A DNA stretch of 64,000 nt, from positions 842,410 through 906,409 of the forward strand of contig VXAI01000305.1 of assembly GCA_013399305.1 (NCBI GenBank), read 5' to 3'. Below, piece after piece: positions 11,120 through 26,042 of this stretch (its first letter is position 1; each line of letters begins with the position of its first letter). The position numbers were made by a program, and so were the translations under genes. Source of the stretch: Rostratula benghalensis. Lineage: Eukaryota > Chordata > Aves > Charadriiformes > Rostratulidae. Under the pieces are notes generated by a model that was not told where the DNA came from, did no database searches, and saw nothing but the letters and a program-made list of their open reading frames with translations.

Positions 11120-14100
11120 CCAATGCAAAGCCATAAAAAGTACAATTTCTGTTTTCTGAAAATGTGATCAGTCCTCATATTCCAGAGAAAGAGGAAGCAG
11201 GGCCCAGAGTCCGCACACTCTTCCCCAAAACCTTCGTCCTCTTGGAACTAGAAACACCTTGGCAAAATTCCATCTTTCATCGTGGAATTTACTACTTCTC
11301 AGTGGGGAAGGACGCTTTCTGCAGCAGTGTTTTGCACTAACAAGGCATGAATCCATTTGCATTTTAATCATAGGGGAGTCAACACCCTCAATTGGTGTGA
11401 GTGCTTTGACGTTACCTGCACTCAGCCACTGGACTGATCCCAGCAGATTCGCCTTCGCAGCAACACTTGCTTTTACCACGACGTCCCTTGAGTGCTCAGC
11501 CTCCATAAAAAAGGAAGATATTCTTCTGAAATTGGGCTAAATTCATTACCACTGAGTCTTCTTTCACTATATGAAATTCTAAATAAAAAGGCAGGTTTAT
11601 TTTAAGCCTTTAACAGACTGCTGTAGTTAATCATGTATATCAGGCAAGAGGCTTGGTTGCTAAGAAAATCTTCGGCACGTCTCCATGGGATTTGTGTGTT
11701 ATTGACAGAAAAAGTAACAAATGACAGGAATTGCATCTGTTAATATGAATAATGAAACAACAAAAAAAGAATACAACTATTTTCCTTTGTGCTAATGCAA
11801 GCCTTTGCCAGAAATAACTTACTTCTTATCAATTTGCTGGTTAAGATTTTTTTTTTTATTAAATCCCCATTTTTAGGTGGGTAGAATATATGGACCTCTG
11901 GTTGTCAGTGTTTGCCCTTAGACTGCTGCACAGAGGTTCCTCGGATGAGCTCAAAGCTAAAATAGGTGTCCAATACACTAGTTATTTGCAGAAACACCCA
12001 GTGTGCTCATTACTTCCAGGAGAAACCTCAGTTGCATTTTCATTTAATATTCTCCACTCTGTCATCTGATCAACCTGAGCTTTCTCCCAAGATCTTTCCA
12101 GCTGTCTCAATTGTCACAGTCCAGAAGAAGGTGAGAAAACGGCCCGAGACAGGGACAGAAGACAGAGTGGGACCTCCTTTCAAAAGCCCTGACACTGCTC
12201 GCCTCAGGAACAGACACAGGAGGAGGCATCCAGGGCTTTAGCTGAATTAAGTTTGCCTGGAGGAACAGAAACCTCATCCTGGGTCATGGTCTGGAGCTCA
12301 AAATGCTGCCAGGGAAGTTCTGCCAGGTACAAGGTGGACAAGGACAGTGGAAGAAACAGGCAGGATCTCGGCATGCACATACAGCCCTGCACAGGCCAAG
12401 GTTTAAGGACTGGCTGAGCATGAAAACCTTACTAATTCCATGTTGTAATTTTTTTTTATTATTATTTTTAAATATAGACTGGAGTCACACGACAGTCAAG
12501 AACCAAGCAAAGGGACTGGATCCTATCGACATGTCCTCAGAAACTGTAATTCCAGTTGCTGTGTATTTCGACCCCTGGCTGTGCTCCATAAGCAGTACGT
12601 GACCCCATAAATTACAATTTTGGGAAAGGAATGAGTCCCACAGGTCTACAGGGCGAATAAACAGTGGGTGTATTGTGGGAGGATGCATTATTTAGTGGGG
12701 TAGCAGAGTTCAATCAAGCAGCGTGGTGGTCAAGGAGCCTGTTCAGAGAATAGAAGTTTCCAGGCACACTAAGAGCATTGATCTACAGTGCAAGGTTTAG
12801 AAAATCCTGCAGAAAGCAAATTATTCTGTGAGATGAGGAGTTCATTTTAACTTATTTAATTCACGTTAGGTTTAGGTATTATTTTTTATGCCTAGACAAG
12901 GAAAATCAACCCTGCAGCAGAAGCCTACAGTCCTATGTATCACTCCGTAATTGCCTCTTACAGTGTTTATTTTCCTGGTGAGAGAAATCTTGATTTTTTT
13001 GTTCTCTCATTTAAACGATTCTTTCGTATTTAAATTTAAACACAGGAGGGTTTCACAGGCTGAGGAACAGGTTCCTGCCTCTGATTATTGTTGAGATAAT
13101 TAAGCAGCAAAGCATTACTGGACAATGAGGGAATCCCATTGAAGGTAAGAAAATAGAAAATATAAGACTCTGTTATAATTCAATAATAGCACTGGAGAGA
13201 ATTATTCATTTACTGTGGTAGATAAACAGTCAGATTTTTGGCTGTTTTCTTTCAGCTTCTATTATTGTACCTACTCCATGTCTTTGGGCAAGTCCTGCTA
13301 ACTCTTTGGTCCCTCAGTCTTCCCTTTCTGTGAGACCACAAATCAAACAGCCTTGCTGGGATGCTGGAGGAATGGATGCAGCACTTTATAAATACGTAAT
13401 GAGCTCTGGTTTTTGCTAGGAGGCAGAATGGACTAATATATAATATAGATATACACATTTATATCTCTATTTAACGTTTGCCAGTGTTCTTGGTATTTTT
13501 TTCAAGATATGGCAATAAGAGAATCAACTTAAAAGCTACTATGACATTGAGTGTCGGAGGTTTGTACCAAATAGTTGATTTGAGGTTCCCTGTGAGTCTG
13601 CTTTTAAAGCAGCACTGAGGCAAGGCGCCTTTGCTCAGCCTGGAAAGAAATCAGATATACATTTTTTAAAGCATCTTCATTTACTTATGAGAAGAATATC
13701 TATCTGCAGTACTTCGTGTATAAAATGTTTGGTGCCTGCATTACTTATGCACAGAGCATATGTTTTGATTTTCGCTCAGTACAATATTTCAAATTTAAAC
13801 AAATTAGCCCAAGGCATAAAGTACTATCAGCCAATTTTTTTTCTAGTTTTAATACATGCCAGATTGCAGAGAAGCATTACTAATGAAAAGGGCAATCACA
13901 TACCTGAGCGGGTTTTTTTGTTTACTAACGACACAATATACCTGTCTTTTTTATTTAGAATTTCATACAGTGAAAGAAAATGTATTGGTAATGATCTTGT
14001 TATTTATTCACAGATTTTGTAGCCATTGTTTTAAGGGCCTTTTGAGTTGAAGGTGCCATTCAGGCTTTGTTATTCAGGGCTATTCACCCTAAACTTGTCC

Positions 14101-17100
14101 AATTTCCGTGCTTTGTAACCAGGGAACATGGACATCATGGTCTCTCAACTACTTGTAAGACAGCTGCTAAAGATAGCTAGGAAAAGCGAGTCAGAAGGCT
14201 TAAATTTACCCTTCAGGAGTCCAGATTCTCAATCCTGTGAAATGGTGTCTCTCATGCATATATTGAACATGTACTCCAGTAAACCCTATTTCTCTCACAG
14301 AAGACTTAGCTGAACATGGGATGCTGTTTTTCCAGTTATAAATATTCTATAGTTATAGAGAATTTTATGAGGAAGCCCCTTTAACTTAATTCAGAAGTCC
14401 AAAATCTCCTCCTGAAAATCCTCTCGCTGAAGGGAAATTCAATAGTGACTATTCCTGCATGTTACTGAATCCTCTGCAATTGCAAACAATTGGGTAAGTA
14501 ATTTGAATAGAAATAATGAGCAGGCTCCCTCTTTTTTTCTGTATAGCAAAATGGCCATTGCTGGAAAGACATAAAAGAGGAGCCCAGATTTAATGGCCAA
14601 GTGAAACAATACCTTCAGTCTCCTACCAAAATTTATTTGGATATTCCTTCCTCTGTCCACAAGGACTCCTTTGTCACCAGCTGGGATGGCTACAGGGCCC
14701 TCATGCCTTAAATCCAACCTGCTTATATGAGCCCTCCTCAGTTTGTCTTAAGCGCAATTCTCTGGGATGGCTTGAGCAGAATTAATTTAGGTCTTTGCCA
14801 ATTTGATTCCTGTTGTCAGGAACAGCTTATAAACAGCTCAGCTGGGAGGCTGAGGAGGATGGGAACCTCTGGTGCAAACAGGGAGGGGAAGGTGCAATGA
14901 GGGAACTTGCAAAGAGGAAGGAGGGTAGGAGAAGCCATCATGGGGTCCAACCTCTCCAGTTGGCTCAGCTGCACCCAGAGGCAGGTATCTCCACAGCAAG
15001 GGAACTCAGAAAGGGATCCAAATGATTAACTTTGTGGAACTTGCTTTTGGGCACTTATCTGAAGTTGTCCCATTCAGAGCAGCACCAGGTAGCAGTAAGA
15101 TGCAGGAGATGATGAGGACAGCATGTGTGGCTGCAATCCCACCCTTTCTCTGGTTTCCATCCCTTGTGCAGGCACCCACAGCCCACCCTCTGCAGGCAGA
15201 CTCACTCCTACACCCCTTTCACACAATGAACATCCCTCTCTCCTGAAGAGAAAAAGGCCATGGGACTCACCTTTTACGATCATCTGGCAGTGAGAAATCT
15301 AAACCAAGTGCTGGTTCCACATCTTTCTCCAGCCTGAGAGAATTTCAGCTCCAGTGAGTCTTTCCAGGAGCTTCCAGCCCTGTGGGGTTAAGGAAATATT
15401 TGAGCTTGTTGTACTATTTTCTGGAAATGTTTTATTTCTTTCTCTACGGCAGCATCTGCATACCCTCCTGTGGGGTTTATGTTTCAATAGTGAGCACGAT
15501 GGGGTTCCCATCATGTCATTGTGCCTTCAGCATGTCCTGACAATCCAGGCCAGATAGTTTTTATTGAGATGCATCATTACAGCAAACCAAACTTTTCATA
15601 CAGGCTTCCACAGACTTATTCGTGATTTATGGCATTATACTAGAAGCTGAGTCAAGCTAATGTTGTTCATTAGATACCAGGGGAACAAATTTTAAGTGCT
15701 CTGTTGAAGCACTTTTCTATTTTAAATTTCATGTGAAACCCAACAGAGTGTACTTCTCCTTAGTCCAGTGCGGATGAGAAGACCAACTACTGCAACTATG
15801 GTAGATCAAAAGGGGTTTTAATCAGTCATTTCTTAACATGGTACTCACTTCCTTATTTCTCTTCATTTTCTGGTTGTAATTAATCTCAAAAAGAAGAGTG
15901 GTTTAGAATGGAAATGAACTATAAAATCCATACAAATATAAAATGAAGCATCCAAACCCAGGCACTTGACAATTACATTTATTACTGCACATTGACTGAG
16001 CAAGATACTGTATTAGATACAGAAGGCCAATTGACATCAAACAGGCATCTACATAAAGTGCAACAACACATATGAGAGAAGAAAGGCATTTGGGGGGCAT
16101 TTGATTAACGTACTTTTAATTGGACTTTCCTGCCTCATTGGTTTTATTCTCTCAATTTAGCTCAAGCTGCTCAAATACATAAATAGGCAAAGCACCTACT
16201 ATAATTAACAAAATACACTGTTTGCAAATTACCACATTTGTCAGATTGCATATAAACAAATAGTATATTGCACAAATGTTGTTGAACTTCTACAGAAATG
16301 TAAACAGGCAAAGGAAAAAAAAAATAAATCCCCCAAGCCAGCACCCTTCCTCTTTGAAAGCTATTTGGGACACTTGATCTTTATGGGGTGTTTTCAACTA
16401 CAATTTTAACTTTAGTTCTTTATTTCACTAAATATTTGTAGGGTGTTTTGCCAGCAGCATTCAAGCTGGAATTTGAGTGCACTAAGTTGTGTCACGTCCC
16501 CCATGTGATGCTGTCTGGTCATACAAAGAGACCATATTTGTATCACAAAATTCTAGCAACAAAGGTGGAAAACAAACATATATTGAACGGAGAATGCCTA
16601 CAGCAAAGAAACCCAGCAGATAATGTTAGCTTCTATTGCTATTTATAACCTTGAAAAGATTCTAGGATTTTTTAAGAACCTCAGGGTGCGTGCTATCAAT
16701 CTAGGACATAATTCAAAAAAGAGTATTTAAAGTGCACAATTGCTAATAGAACAGATCAAACCTTTACAAAGCAAGGAAACCATGTAGGTAATCTGGATTT
16801 GATACTGAGGTTTCAGCAAACGTGAATGAAATCTGAGCCATAAAGCACATTGACAGAAATTCCAGAGCCAGGGTAGAAGCTGAGTGAACAATTTGTTGCC
16901 TGAGTATTTGGAAGAAAAAGAAGAGACTGAAAAATGTGCATCTTCCATATCATGTAGTTGGTCAGGATTTAAAAATCAGTTCACATAATATTTAACATCT
17001 TTTTAGAGATTTTGCACTTCAAATAATCTTCACTTACCATATTAAAAACAAACAAACAAACAAACAACAAAAAAAAGAGCTCTCCTTCCTCAGTAAACCC

Positions 17101-18208
17101 TCTTTAATTTGCATTTTAGTCTATGTACATTTTTACCCTGGGAGCACCACCTACTTCTGAACTTCTACGTGGATGGTGGCAGGAGGGAACTCTACCAAGT
17201 TGCTGGTTCTTTCCAAATTTAGATTAGAAAAATACACAACTTTTCATTCAAAACAAACACGGAAAATTAGAGACAAGTACCACAAATCACCTGTGTATTA
17301 TATGAGAGGGAAACAGATGATACTTTTCCTTCCGCATATTAGGTAAACTTTATTCAGAGGGATTCAAGTATTTGATTTATCACATATTTACTACTCTCCA
17401 CCCCTTCTTCACCACACTTTGCCACAGAAAAGTGTCAAATGATTATTTGCTTTTTCTTTAGAGTGCTTCTACATTTCACCTCACAAATTCAGTCAAATAG
17501 GCTCGAATAATTATTAAAGTGAATAGTTCCCCTCATTAAGCACTCACAAACCATTTTGCAAATGTTATTGGGAGCCTTGATTCTGCTTTACTTCACAATT
17601 ACACAAAGCTAGCAGCATCTAAGGTTTTCTCACTGGGAAAGAAGATTTTTGAACTGATACTGGGGTTGCAATGCTGAGATTTCCAGGGAATACCAGGACA
17701 CAGACTCGCGGACTCACCAGGCACTGGGTGCTCATTATTGCCTCAAAGTAGAGTATTCTGCAACATACACATTTCAGTAAAGAATTAATTGTACAGGGGA
17801 AGGAATTTAAATAGAATCTCCCTAGTTATCTTGCTGAGGAAAACAGTGGTAAAGCAAAATAAATGTCCATTAGGAGGTAATAGCTGGAGTATGCTCCACC
17901 ACTGCTGGGTGTCTGCTGATTATGTAAAACAGCTGTCAGTCAGGAAATTCCTTGGGGAAAACCGCTCTTCCTTCTTTCCAAATTAATTACATTAAATGTG
18001 GTGAATTACTTAAGGAAAGGGAGCGTGGAGGAAGTTTACTGCCACGCTATCGAAAAGTTCTCATCAGCTCTTTTCATGGGGTACAACCGAACTTCCTGGA
18101 CTAATTTATTCTCCAGCCGGGATGAACATAGAAAAGACCTGGACGCGTTATTTTAAATGCACGCAATGTTACATTATTTTGAGAAAATACCTCTCACCTG
18201 GTTCCTAC
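11120..18208. other. Intergenic DNA, 7.1 kb, no gene seen
   Basis: AT-rich sequence with no CR1 detected. Open frames are short and unrecognisable. It includes an (AAAC)n/poly-A tract at 17044-17078. The AT-rich stretches at 13,680-14,020 and 15,900-16,450 show no repeat I can name. Confidence 0.45.
17044..17078. repeat. (AAAC)n followed by poly-A
   Basis: Five or so AAAC units grading into an A run. It may be a simple repeat or the tail of an old retroposon. No body of such an element is recognisable upstream. Confidence 0.7.
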
Positions 18209-18333
18209 TCATAGAATGGTTGGGGTTGGAAGGGATCTTAAAGATCATGGAGTTCCAACCCCCCTGCTCTGGGCAGGGACACCTCCCACCAGACCAGGTT
18301 GCTCCAAGCCCCATCCAGCCTGGCCTTGAACAC
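18209..18333 (-). mobile_element. CR1 LINE 3' end, short
   Basis: Complement of the CR1 terminus (catagaatggttggggttgg), then gggcagggacacctcccacc and gaccaggttgctccaagccc. It stops after ctggccttgaacaca, so only about 125 bp of 3' end remain. Confidence 0.92.
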
Positions 18334-20094
18334 ACAAACTACACCCAGCTGTTAAAATCACTCGCGATGCACTAAAACCAAACTCAAAAAGTATCTGTGA
18401 TGAAAGATCAATCATTTCCTGGTATTTACCTGAGATGTAGCCAATTAGAAGAACAAACAGGATCACACAGATTTTCGGATTGTATCAGCAATTTGTCTTT
18501 TACGATACACAGCTTTGATTACAACCAACATTTGTTTCACTGAATTCTGTCTAAACGTTTTTGCTGCTTCTCAATTGAAAACTGCTTTAATGCATTTCTA
18601 AAAGTGTTCTCATTCACCTGTTTCTGCTGCTGAACTCACTCAAGCCCTTGAAAATAATTTGCAGCGTATTAGCTTCTGTAACACATTCTCTTTGCTCTTC
18701 ACTCACGTCATACGGCGGGTGCTCATGGTACAAAGTATATTAATTTCGATATTGTAAGTTCTTTTGGTCTGAAGGATCATAGACAGCTCCTGGGAACTGA
18801 GACAACCACTTCAAACCATTTGAACAAGTATTGTCATTTTATCTTGACTAGAAAGAAAGCTTAATCAACGTCAGTGCCAGATAGTCTGATCTCCATTCAC
18901 ACTCAAAAGGATTTGTGGTCTCTAAATAGGTCTAAAATTCTAGTTATCAGGCAGGATTCATTCTATTCAACTTGAGCTCTCTCAATGGAAGGAGCTTAGT
19001 CTATGCCAGTTTCTAGATTTTACCTTCTTTCAGTGAAGACAAAGAGTCTTTCATCCTGTCTGTCCTAGAAACTTGTGCTGTGTTTCTCCAGAAAGAGTTC
19101 ACCACTGATGAGGCTGCTACGGGTGAAAGAGAGATGTCCCCCGGAGAGTGAGCAGATGAAAGCACATTATGGAAAAGCTATTCCTACAGAAGTAAAATGA
19201 AGAAATGAAGAAAGGGACAGCAGCAAATCTACTCAAGCTTTATCACCAGTGTGAAACACGTGTTATGCCCAGGCACAATCAGACTCCGCAGTCAGGCCTT
19301 TGCGACTCTGATCTCCCACTGCCTTTCCCAGCCTCTGCCCAGCAGGGTGGATTCCCCCACTCTCCAGAATTGGCTCCATTTTTTGTCCCACATGTGCACA
19401 ATTTCCCTCAGGCTGACCTTGAAGAGCAATCACGCTTCTGCCTGCCTTAGTCTCTTTGTCAATTACTGCTTTCACACCTTCTGGTGTCATCATCACACAT
19501 AATTAGTGTCAGAACTAGCACTGCCCCCCACCCCAAGCTGAACCCTGTATCACCAGGTCATTGGGGATTCCAAATTTCTGATTACATTTGGACACACTCA
19601 GTTAAACAGTTTATCCTTCTTTTATTACATACCATGTACATATCAGTACACTTTAGATGCAGACAATGGCTCAGTCAAACTCTTGTGATGCACCAGGTCA
19701 TGTATTTGTTATTTATTCTGTTACCTCTATCAGTTAAACATGAGATCTCACTAAAAAAGTAACAACATCAACATTGTAAGTTTCAATATATTTTCACTAG
19801 ACCCCTTTTAGCTGATATTAATTATAATCCTCTCTTTTCATTCTTAATGTATCAACTCCTGTATCAGTCATTCCATTAATTTGCTCAGGATTGATATCAG
19901 GCTGTCAGAACTATAATTAGCTGGGTCATCCTCTTTGGTTTTAGTGTGAAAACCCATCACATTCTTCTAAAGTTGTTATAACTAGATTATGCTCATTCTC
20001 TTCAATTAAAAAAAATTAAAAAAAAAAAATTCATTAGCTATATGGTTACTTGCTGTAAATCAGAATTGCTTCAAAGTGGTGATGACACTGCCAA
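18334..20094. other. Intergenic spacer
   Basis: AT-rich sequence with an A-run pair near 20,005-20,030. No gene or named repeat supported. Confidence 0.45.
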
Positions 20095-20440
20095 CAGCAC
20101 CACTAAACCATGTCCCTCAGCACCACGTCTGCCTGGCTTTTAAATACCATCAGAGATGGCAACTCCACCACTTCCCTGAGCAACCTGTTCCAGTGTTTGA
20201 CAACCCTTTCTGAGAAGGGATTTTTCCTCATATCCAATCTGAACCTCCCCTAGCACATCTTGAGGTCATTTCCTTTTGCCCTGTTGCCTGTCCCTTGGGA
20301 GAAGAGACCGACACCCCCCGGCTACCCCTTCCTTTCAGGGTGTTGGAGAGAGTGAGAAGGTCTCCCCTCAGCCTCCTTTTCTCCAGCCTGAACACCCCCA
20401 GCTCCCTCAGCCTCTCCTCATCAGACTTGTTCTTCAAGTC
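20095..20440 (-). mobile_element. CR1 LINE fragment lacking its 3' terminus
   Basis: It begins near aaaccatgtccctcagcacc, a block internal to CR1, and continues through caacctgttccagtgtttga to the complement of the coding-side block tccagcctgaacacccccag. The terminal repeat expected at the left is absent, so it is truncated at the 3' side as well. It matches the copy at 3062 but has the internal segment only once. Confidence 0.87.
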
Positions 20441-21654
20441 CTGTATTTCTGCAGTATCTCTAGCCTCTGGAAAGAGAAGAACAGGTTTTAAGCCAGTCAC
20501 CCTCTGTTTCATCCCGTTTCCCACTCCATTATGGCGATTTTTTCCACTCACTCCAAGTGTGGTGGAAACACCAACAGCACTGGTCCTACTGGAAGAGATG
20601 AGGAGGTTGATAAAGAGGTTTAACTTTGCCTATGGTTGTGGGGCGGCCCTATTATTGACAAGGCTCTTGCACATATATCCCAAGCTCTACCTAAGCCCTG
20701 CAAACAGCTATCCCCAGAGGATTTGTGACAAGGCAGCTCGTTAAATCCATCACATTGACATATTATATGAGAGAGAAGTTCACAGCACCCTTTCCCTGAC
20801 CAGCCTCTGACTGCCAGGGCTGAAAGATACTCCCGATGGTGCTGGTGTAAAGCAGTTCCTTCAAGGGTGACACTGAGCGCTAATGAGACTCCTCAGCAAT
20901 AGATCATCTTTTGAAAGTCCATTGGTGGAAGATGGATGTGCCTCTTTGTCTTCACAATTTTTTAAACTGCTAGTGCTTAACACTGTCTAACATGTGCTTA
21001 GTAATATATATTTGGCCAATTTTCTGCTCGTCAGTCTGGAAAATCAGCAAAAAGTCCTCTTTCAGTACCGAGCTTGGTACACAGCTAATATTAAGGGAAA
21101 ACACAGGCCTGTTAACAAAGACAAAGAGCGTGAGCTGACATTACTTCCTTCAAGCTTCATTCAGCAGGAATGCCCTGTCAAGTGGAGCGTATTATCCCCC
21201 AAAGCATTTTGAAAATTAGTGGGTGAACATCCTCTGTCACTCAGTAATACGTGCTAAATACCAGCAGTGCTGCTGGGAGGGATGTACAGCATGGGGCGTG
21301 CGGCTCCAGAACTGGCAAAGGGCAATACAACACGGCCGTTTGCAGTTAGTTCTTGGTAAAATAAATAAGGAACAGTTTAAGTGGGGAAAACAGAGTCCTC
21401 TCCAAGCAAAATAACCTGCCTGTGTTTGTCAATGGATCTGTAGTACATCATTTACAAATGCTAGAGACTTACAAATGTTTCCTTAATGCTTTCCTTGATT
21501 ATTCTGATTAATGAATGCCTAGTAGGTTGCTTCAGTCATTGGTGAATTCAAGGGCTGTTTCTATTCCTGCCTTGTCTTCAGGAATCCTCAAGAATACAAA
21601 ACAATGAGGAGGAAGCAGCCAGTGTCTGGAACGTGAAGGAAAATAATGATGCTC
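20441..21654. other. Intergenic spacer
   Basis: No gene. Open frames are short and without recognisable content. Confidence 0.45.
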
Positions 21655-22162
21655 TAGTGAGAGCTGGAGTCCTGTGTACAGGTCTGGAGCCCTCAAGATA
21701 GGAAGGACATGGACCTGATGGAGCGGGTCCAGAGGAGGGCCACGAAAATGATCAGGGGTTGGAGCACTTCTGCTATGAGGACAGGCTGAGGGAGCTGGGG
21801 GTGTTCAGTCTGGAGAAGAGGAGGCTGTGGGGAGACCTAACAACCCCCTACCTGAAGGGGCTACAGGAGAGATGGGGAGGGTCTGTTTACGAAAGCCTGC
21901 AGTAAGAGGAAGAGGGGCAGTGGCCTCAAGCTGGAGAAGAGCAGATTTAGACGGGATATTAGGAATAAGTTATTTACTCTGAGGGTGGTGGAGCACTGGA
22001 ACAGGTTGTCCAGGGAGGTGGTTGAGGCCCCTTCCCTGGAGATATTCAAGGGGAGGCTTGAGGAGGACAACCTGGTCCAGTTGGGGGTGTCCCTGCTGGC
22101 TGCAGGGAGGTGGGACCAGATGACCCTACAGGTCCCTTCCAGCCTGGACCATTCTATGATTA
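21655..22162 (+). mobile_element. CR1 LINE copy, about 0.5 kb
   Basis: One of the longer CR1 copies here. It starts in agagctggagtcctgtgtac, passes through ggagcgggtccagaggaggg and the ggctgagggagctgggggtg block, and ends ggaccattctatgatt. Stops and indels interrupt any reverse transcriptase C-terminal frame, so it is dead. Confidence 0.93.
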
Positions 22163-24238
22163 AAAGAATTATTATGATGTAAAATGTAGGTACAGTGCTG
22201 GAAAAGGGCTCCCGAGAACAGAGGGAGGAGGTTTACTGTCTTACTGCCTGGCATGATTAGTTGTGTTGTGGATTTCTTCATTTTCTTTCACTGGTCCTAG
22301 TGACAAGAGAATGTACACTTGATTGAGCTTTTTCAACCAGCGTACACTGAGCTGCAACCTCACATTTTGAAAAAAAGCAGAGTAATGTATTACTAGGCAA
22401 TCTAATATCAAATGATAAGCAAACAATTCAGGAAAAAATTGGAGTCCCACTGAACCCAAGTGGCTGGTTAAGCTGAACAAGCTCTGAAAACATAATTATG
22501 TTGTGGGAGTTCATCTTGTCTTTCTGAATAACTTGAAGTATTTATTTCACAGATCTGTTCATAGGTTGGTTGTTGGTTTTTTTAACTTTTCTAAATCAAT
22601 TAATGCAATATAACCCGAGAGTACACACAGTACAGCATTAGAGATGCAAGTTCATGTTTCTTTTTGTTAATGTGGCTCTAGAAAAATATTTTAACATGGC
22701 TACAAGGACATCATTGCTTTGCAGTGAAATCCTGGTTGTCTGAACCAGGTGGCATCAAGGATTTGAAGCTAACTGCAGATAAAGACAAAAGTGGAAGATA
22801 ATAGTGGAATAAGTAGCTCGCTAGAGGAAGATGTTTGGGTCACAGGTTTTCAAACACTGGGGTACTACTGTGTAATTAGTCTTCCCCTTGCTGATGTAAA
22901 GCAGGTATCTGCTGGAAAATAGTGCCATCCATTTTTCCTTCAAGAAGGAAAGTATTCACCTTGGGAGTCAAAAGAAGTAGGAAAGTCATCAAGAGATGCT
23001 AAAAGGTGGTTCAATGGTCTTTCTTCAGAACCATGCCAGTAGAAATTTTTTTGCTTGAAAAGAGAAAGGCTTTCTTTTTCCTACTGGCAATGTCTGCATC
23101 CCTAAAAAAACCATAAACCCTAACTGTACAATCTGAATCATATCAATAGATTGTTATACACATGAAAAATCCATGCTGCTGACAGGTGCCCATTACACTG
23201 ATCACCTCAGAGAACCTGCCCACTGAGGTTCATTTCTAGATGATTAGCTTCGGCATGAAAGAGTGACATGGTTATATCTGCAGTCAGCCCAAAAACATTA
23301 GCAACACTGATGCTGTTTGTTCAAAAAGAAGTTATTTGTAAACAAAAGTAGAGCCCCTATGATGTGATCACTGACATCAAGAGAACATGAGAAGCATAGC
23401 TGCAATTTTGGAGCAGGCAATAGCACTCTACAGCTCACCAGCTGAATTATTTTCCTTTTAACATCAAACTGAATGTGCTGCTAGAGGATGTTCAGCACAG
23501 GAGCACAGAGAGTTGTGTTAACTCTTTGCTTAGCAAAGGCTGAGCTTCCCAAAAAAGGAGGATGGCAACAACCAAGAGCGAGAAATCCATCACAGCCAGC
23601 TCGCTCTGTCTGCATCTCTCCACTTCAGCAAGAGCTTGTGAGTTATAATCTCTCAATCTCCATTTCACATACTTTTTTCAGACTACAGAATTAATGCAAG
23701 GAATGTGGTATTCAAATGCCTTATTCCAGAGCCCAGATGTGGGAGTCTTAGAGAGCCATGTCAGTTTTAATTTCTCTTTTCCCTTCATAATTACCCATGA
23801 AAATTGGTACTTTATCTCTCTTTCTTTGGACTTAAGTATGATATCAAAGGAGCTGGCTAGGAGGCATTGGTCCCACACCTCTCTTATTGAGCAAGACATT
23901 CCTTTAGATTGGCAAAGGGGCAATGGATGATTAAATTGGAATTTTAGCAACTGCCCAGCCAAAAGGAAAAAGGCATTAGTGTGTTCCAGGGACAGCCAGA
24001 AGAGCTCTCTGGCCTGTAGCAAGGCAGTAGATGCTGGTCCTGAATATCCACAGGCAGTTTGTGTCAATACCTCTGCCTGCAAATGTCTTCCCAAATGACC
24101 TTCAGACCCAGTGGTGCAGAGCAGAGCATCCATGTGGTCTGAAATGAAACCTCCTCAAGCACAGCCTGCTCTCGACTTGAGTCTCCCTGGGGACAGCACA
24201 GGGACCCTGTGGGTCTAAAATACAATAACAGTGACCCT

Positions 24239-24265
24239 GTGTGTGTGTGTGTGTGTGTGTGTGTG
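24239..24265. repeat. (GT)n microsatellite
   Basis: About thirteen uninterrupted GT units. Confidence 0.95.
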
Positions 24266-25295
24266 GTGGGAGGAGGTTTGATTTCAAAGTGAGTGCAAGG
24301 ACTGTTCTGGATGGAGCCTCTGGGACCTGGCATCAGCCCATTGGACACCTTTAAATAAGTGTCTTACACCACCTGGGCTACTGCTGGAGGAATGGGAAGG
24401 CCCAGTGGAGAAAAAGCTGACAACTGGAAGCCACCTGTCTTCAGGGAACAATCCAAAGGACAAATGATTGCCAAAACTGCATCAGAGAACAGTGGTCCAT
24501 CCAAAAGAGACCCCGGGAACAGCTTTGCGTTTGGTACCAACACTTCCTGACACATCCCGGAATCACATTTGCCTCTTTCACGATCACATCATCTTGGCAC
24601 AACATAGCTCTTTTGTGCTTCTCTGATGAGAGCCTACGAAACAGCAGAGTTTCCTGCTCTTTGTCCCTAAGTCTTTTGCTTTGCACTTGGCATTGTTAAA
24701 TGCCATTCCATCCTCAAACTCTCTTACAGCCCTCTGATCCTTTTTCATACCCTCAATATTCAAATGTGCTTTTATGTTAATGTTGCCTCATCATCAGTTT
24801 TCATTAGGATATGCACATTTTCCCACAACAATATATACTGCATGAAAATATTAAATAAAAGATCAAGACAGACCAAAACTGCTCCGGGAGGAATTCTACT
24901 GTGTACTTCCCTCTAGAATTATGACTTTGTTTTTAGCAAAAACTCCTGTCATCTGTGTTCTGACTATCCTCTTTTCAGCTCTGATACAGATCCTCTTCTT
25001 CACTAACTGACGATTCTCTCTTCAGAACAGAAAATGAGTAAGCAACATCCCCGTTGATTAAAGCTATTGCATTTCAAGGGAAAGATAACACAGAGAAAAT
25101 ATTTTTGTCTTTAAAAAAAACAACCTGTGTTGCTATTGTATAATCTGATTTTGGCAAAGACAAAACAGATTTTGTTCCAGACATGCTGGCAAAAAGGCAG
25201 TAAACTCAGCTTTGCTACATAGGGCCCCTCTGCTTCTTTTCTGGTTCTCTTTTTGTTTATAGAGACAAAATTAAAATCTACTATTTTAATTGCAA

Positions 25296-25329
25296 AATTA
25301 ATTACAATTAATTACAATTAATTAATTAC
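25296..25329. repeat. AATTAATTAC tandem repeat
   Basis: About three copies of a 10-bp AT-rich unit (aattaattac). Confidence 0.8.
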
Positions 25330-26042
25330 AAAATCCAACTTAACTCTCAGCAATTCCTAAGTTAGGTCTATGGTTTTTGCCCTCCAGGAAACTCTTCAGT
25401 CTTGTTGTATTTCACTAAGAGCATCTAGATCTTTCTAATAAGTTTTTGGGGTGGTTAATTGTCCAGCTTGATTCTGAACCTCTTCATAGCAGTTTCTGGA
25501 AAAAAATCACATACTCTTTTTGACAGCTTTGACTTCAGAAAAATCCAGTTCAAGCATTCCCTTCCCTAAGCACTTCAGTCCACCCTGCTTCACTAGATCC
25601 TTTCCAGCCTGATCCAAGTTTGCCCATTTGAAATCCTCACTGCAGGTACAGATCACTTTTGTTAATCCTTCCATTTCATCACCGTTCTTTGCCAGACAAC
25701 AATGAGCTCCTTGGTGAATTCTCTCAGTCTAAAACATACTGAGCTCTGTTAGTTTTGGCTGTGGTTTACGTGTCCAGGCGAATGAGTTTGAATGAAATTG
25801 TTTACCTGAGGGCTCTCCCTTGCATTTGTTTGCAGAGAGGATGAATGCAGCACCCTGGCTCTCCTGTCCTACCTACATTTATAAACATCCAAGTGGTTTA
25901 AAATATGAGGTCCTGGGGAGGGAGTCATGTAAACGCCTATGTCTGAGCTAGTCACGGCAGGTTCCTCTTAAAGACCCTGAAGAGAAGCAGGTATTTTAAG
26001 GCTGCAAAACAGAAATTAATAATCCCAGCCCTTCCAGTGACT

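Noticed and set aside
24239..24265. GT repeat considered as a CRISPR-like or regulatory array
   Set aside because: A plain dinucleotide microsatellite; no spacers, and the DNA is from a vertebrate.
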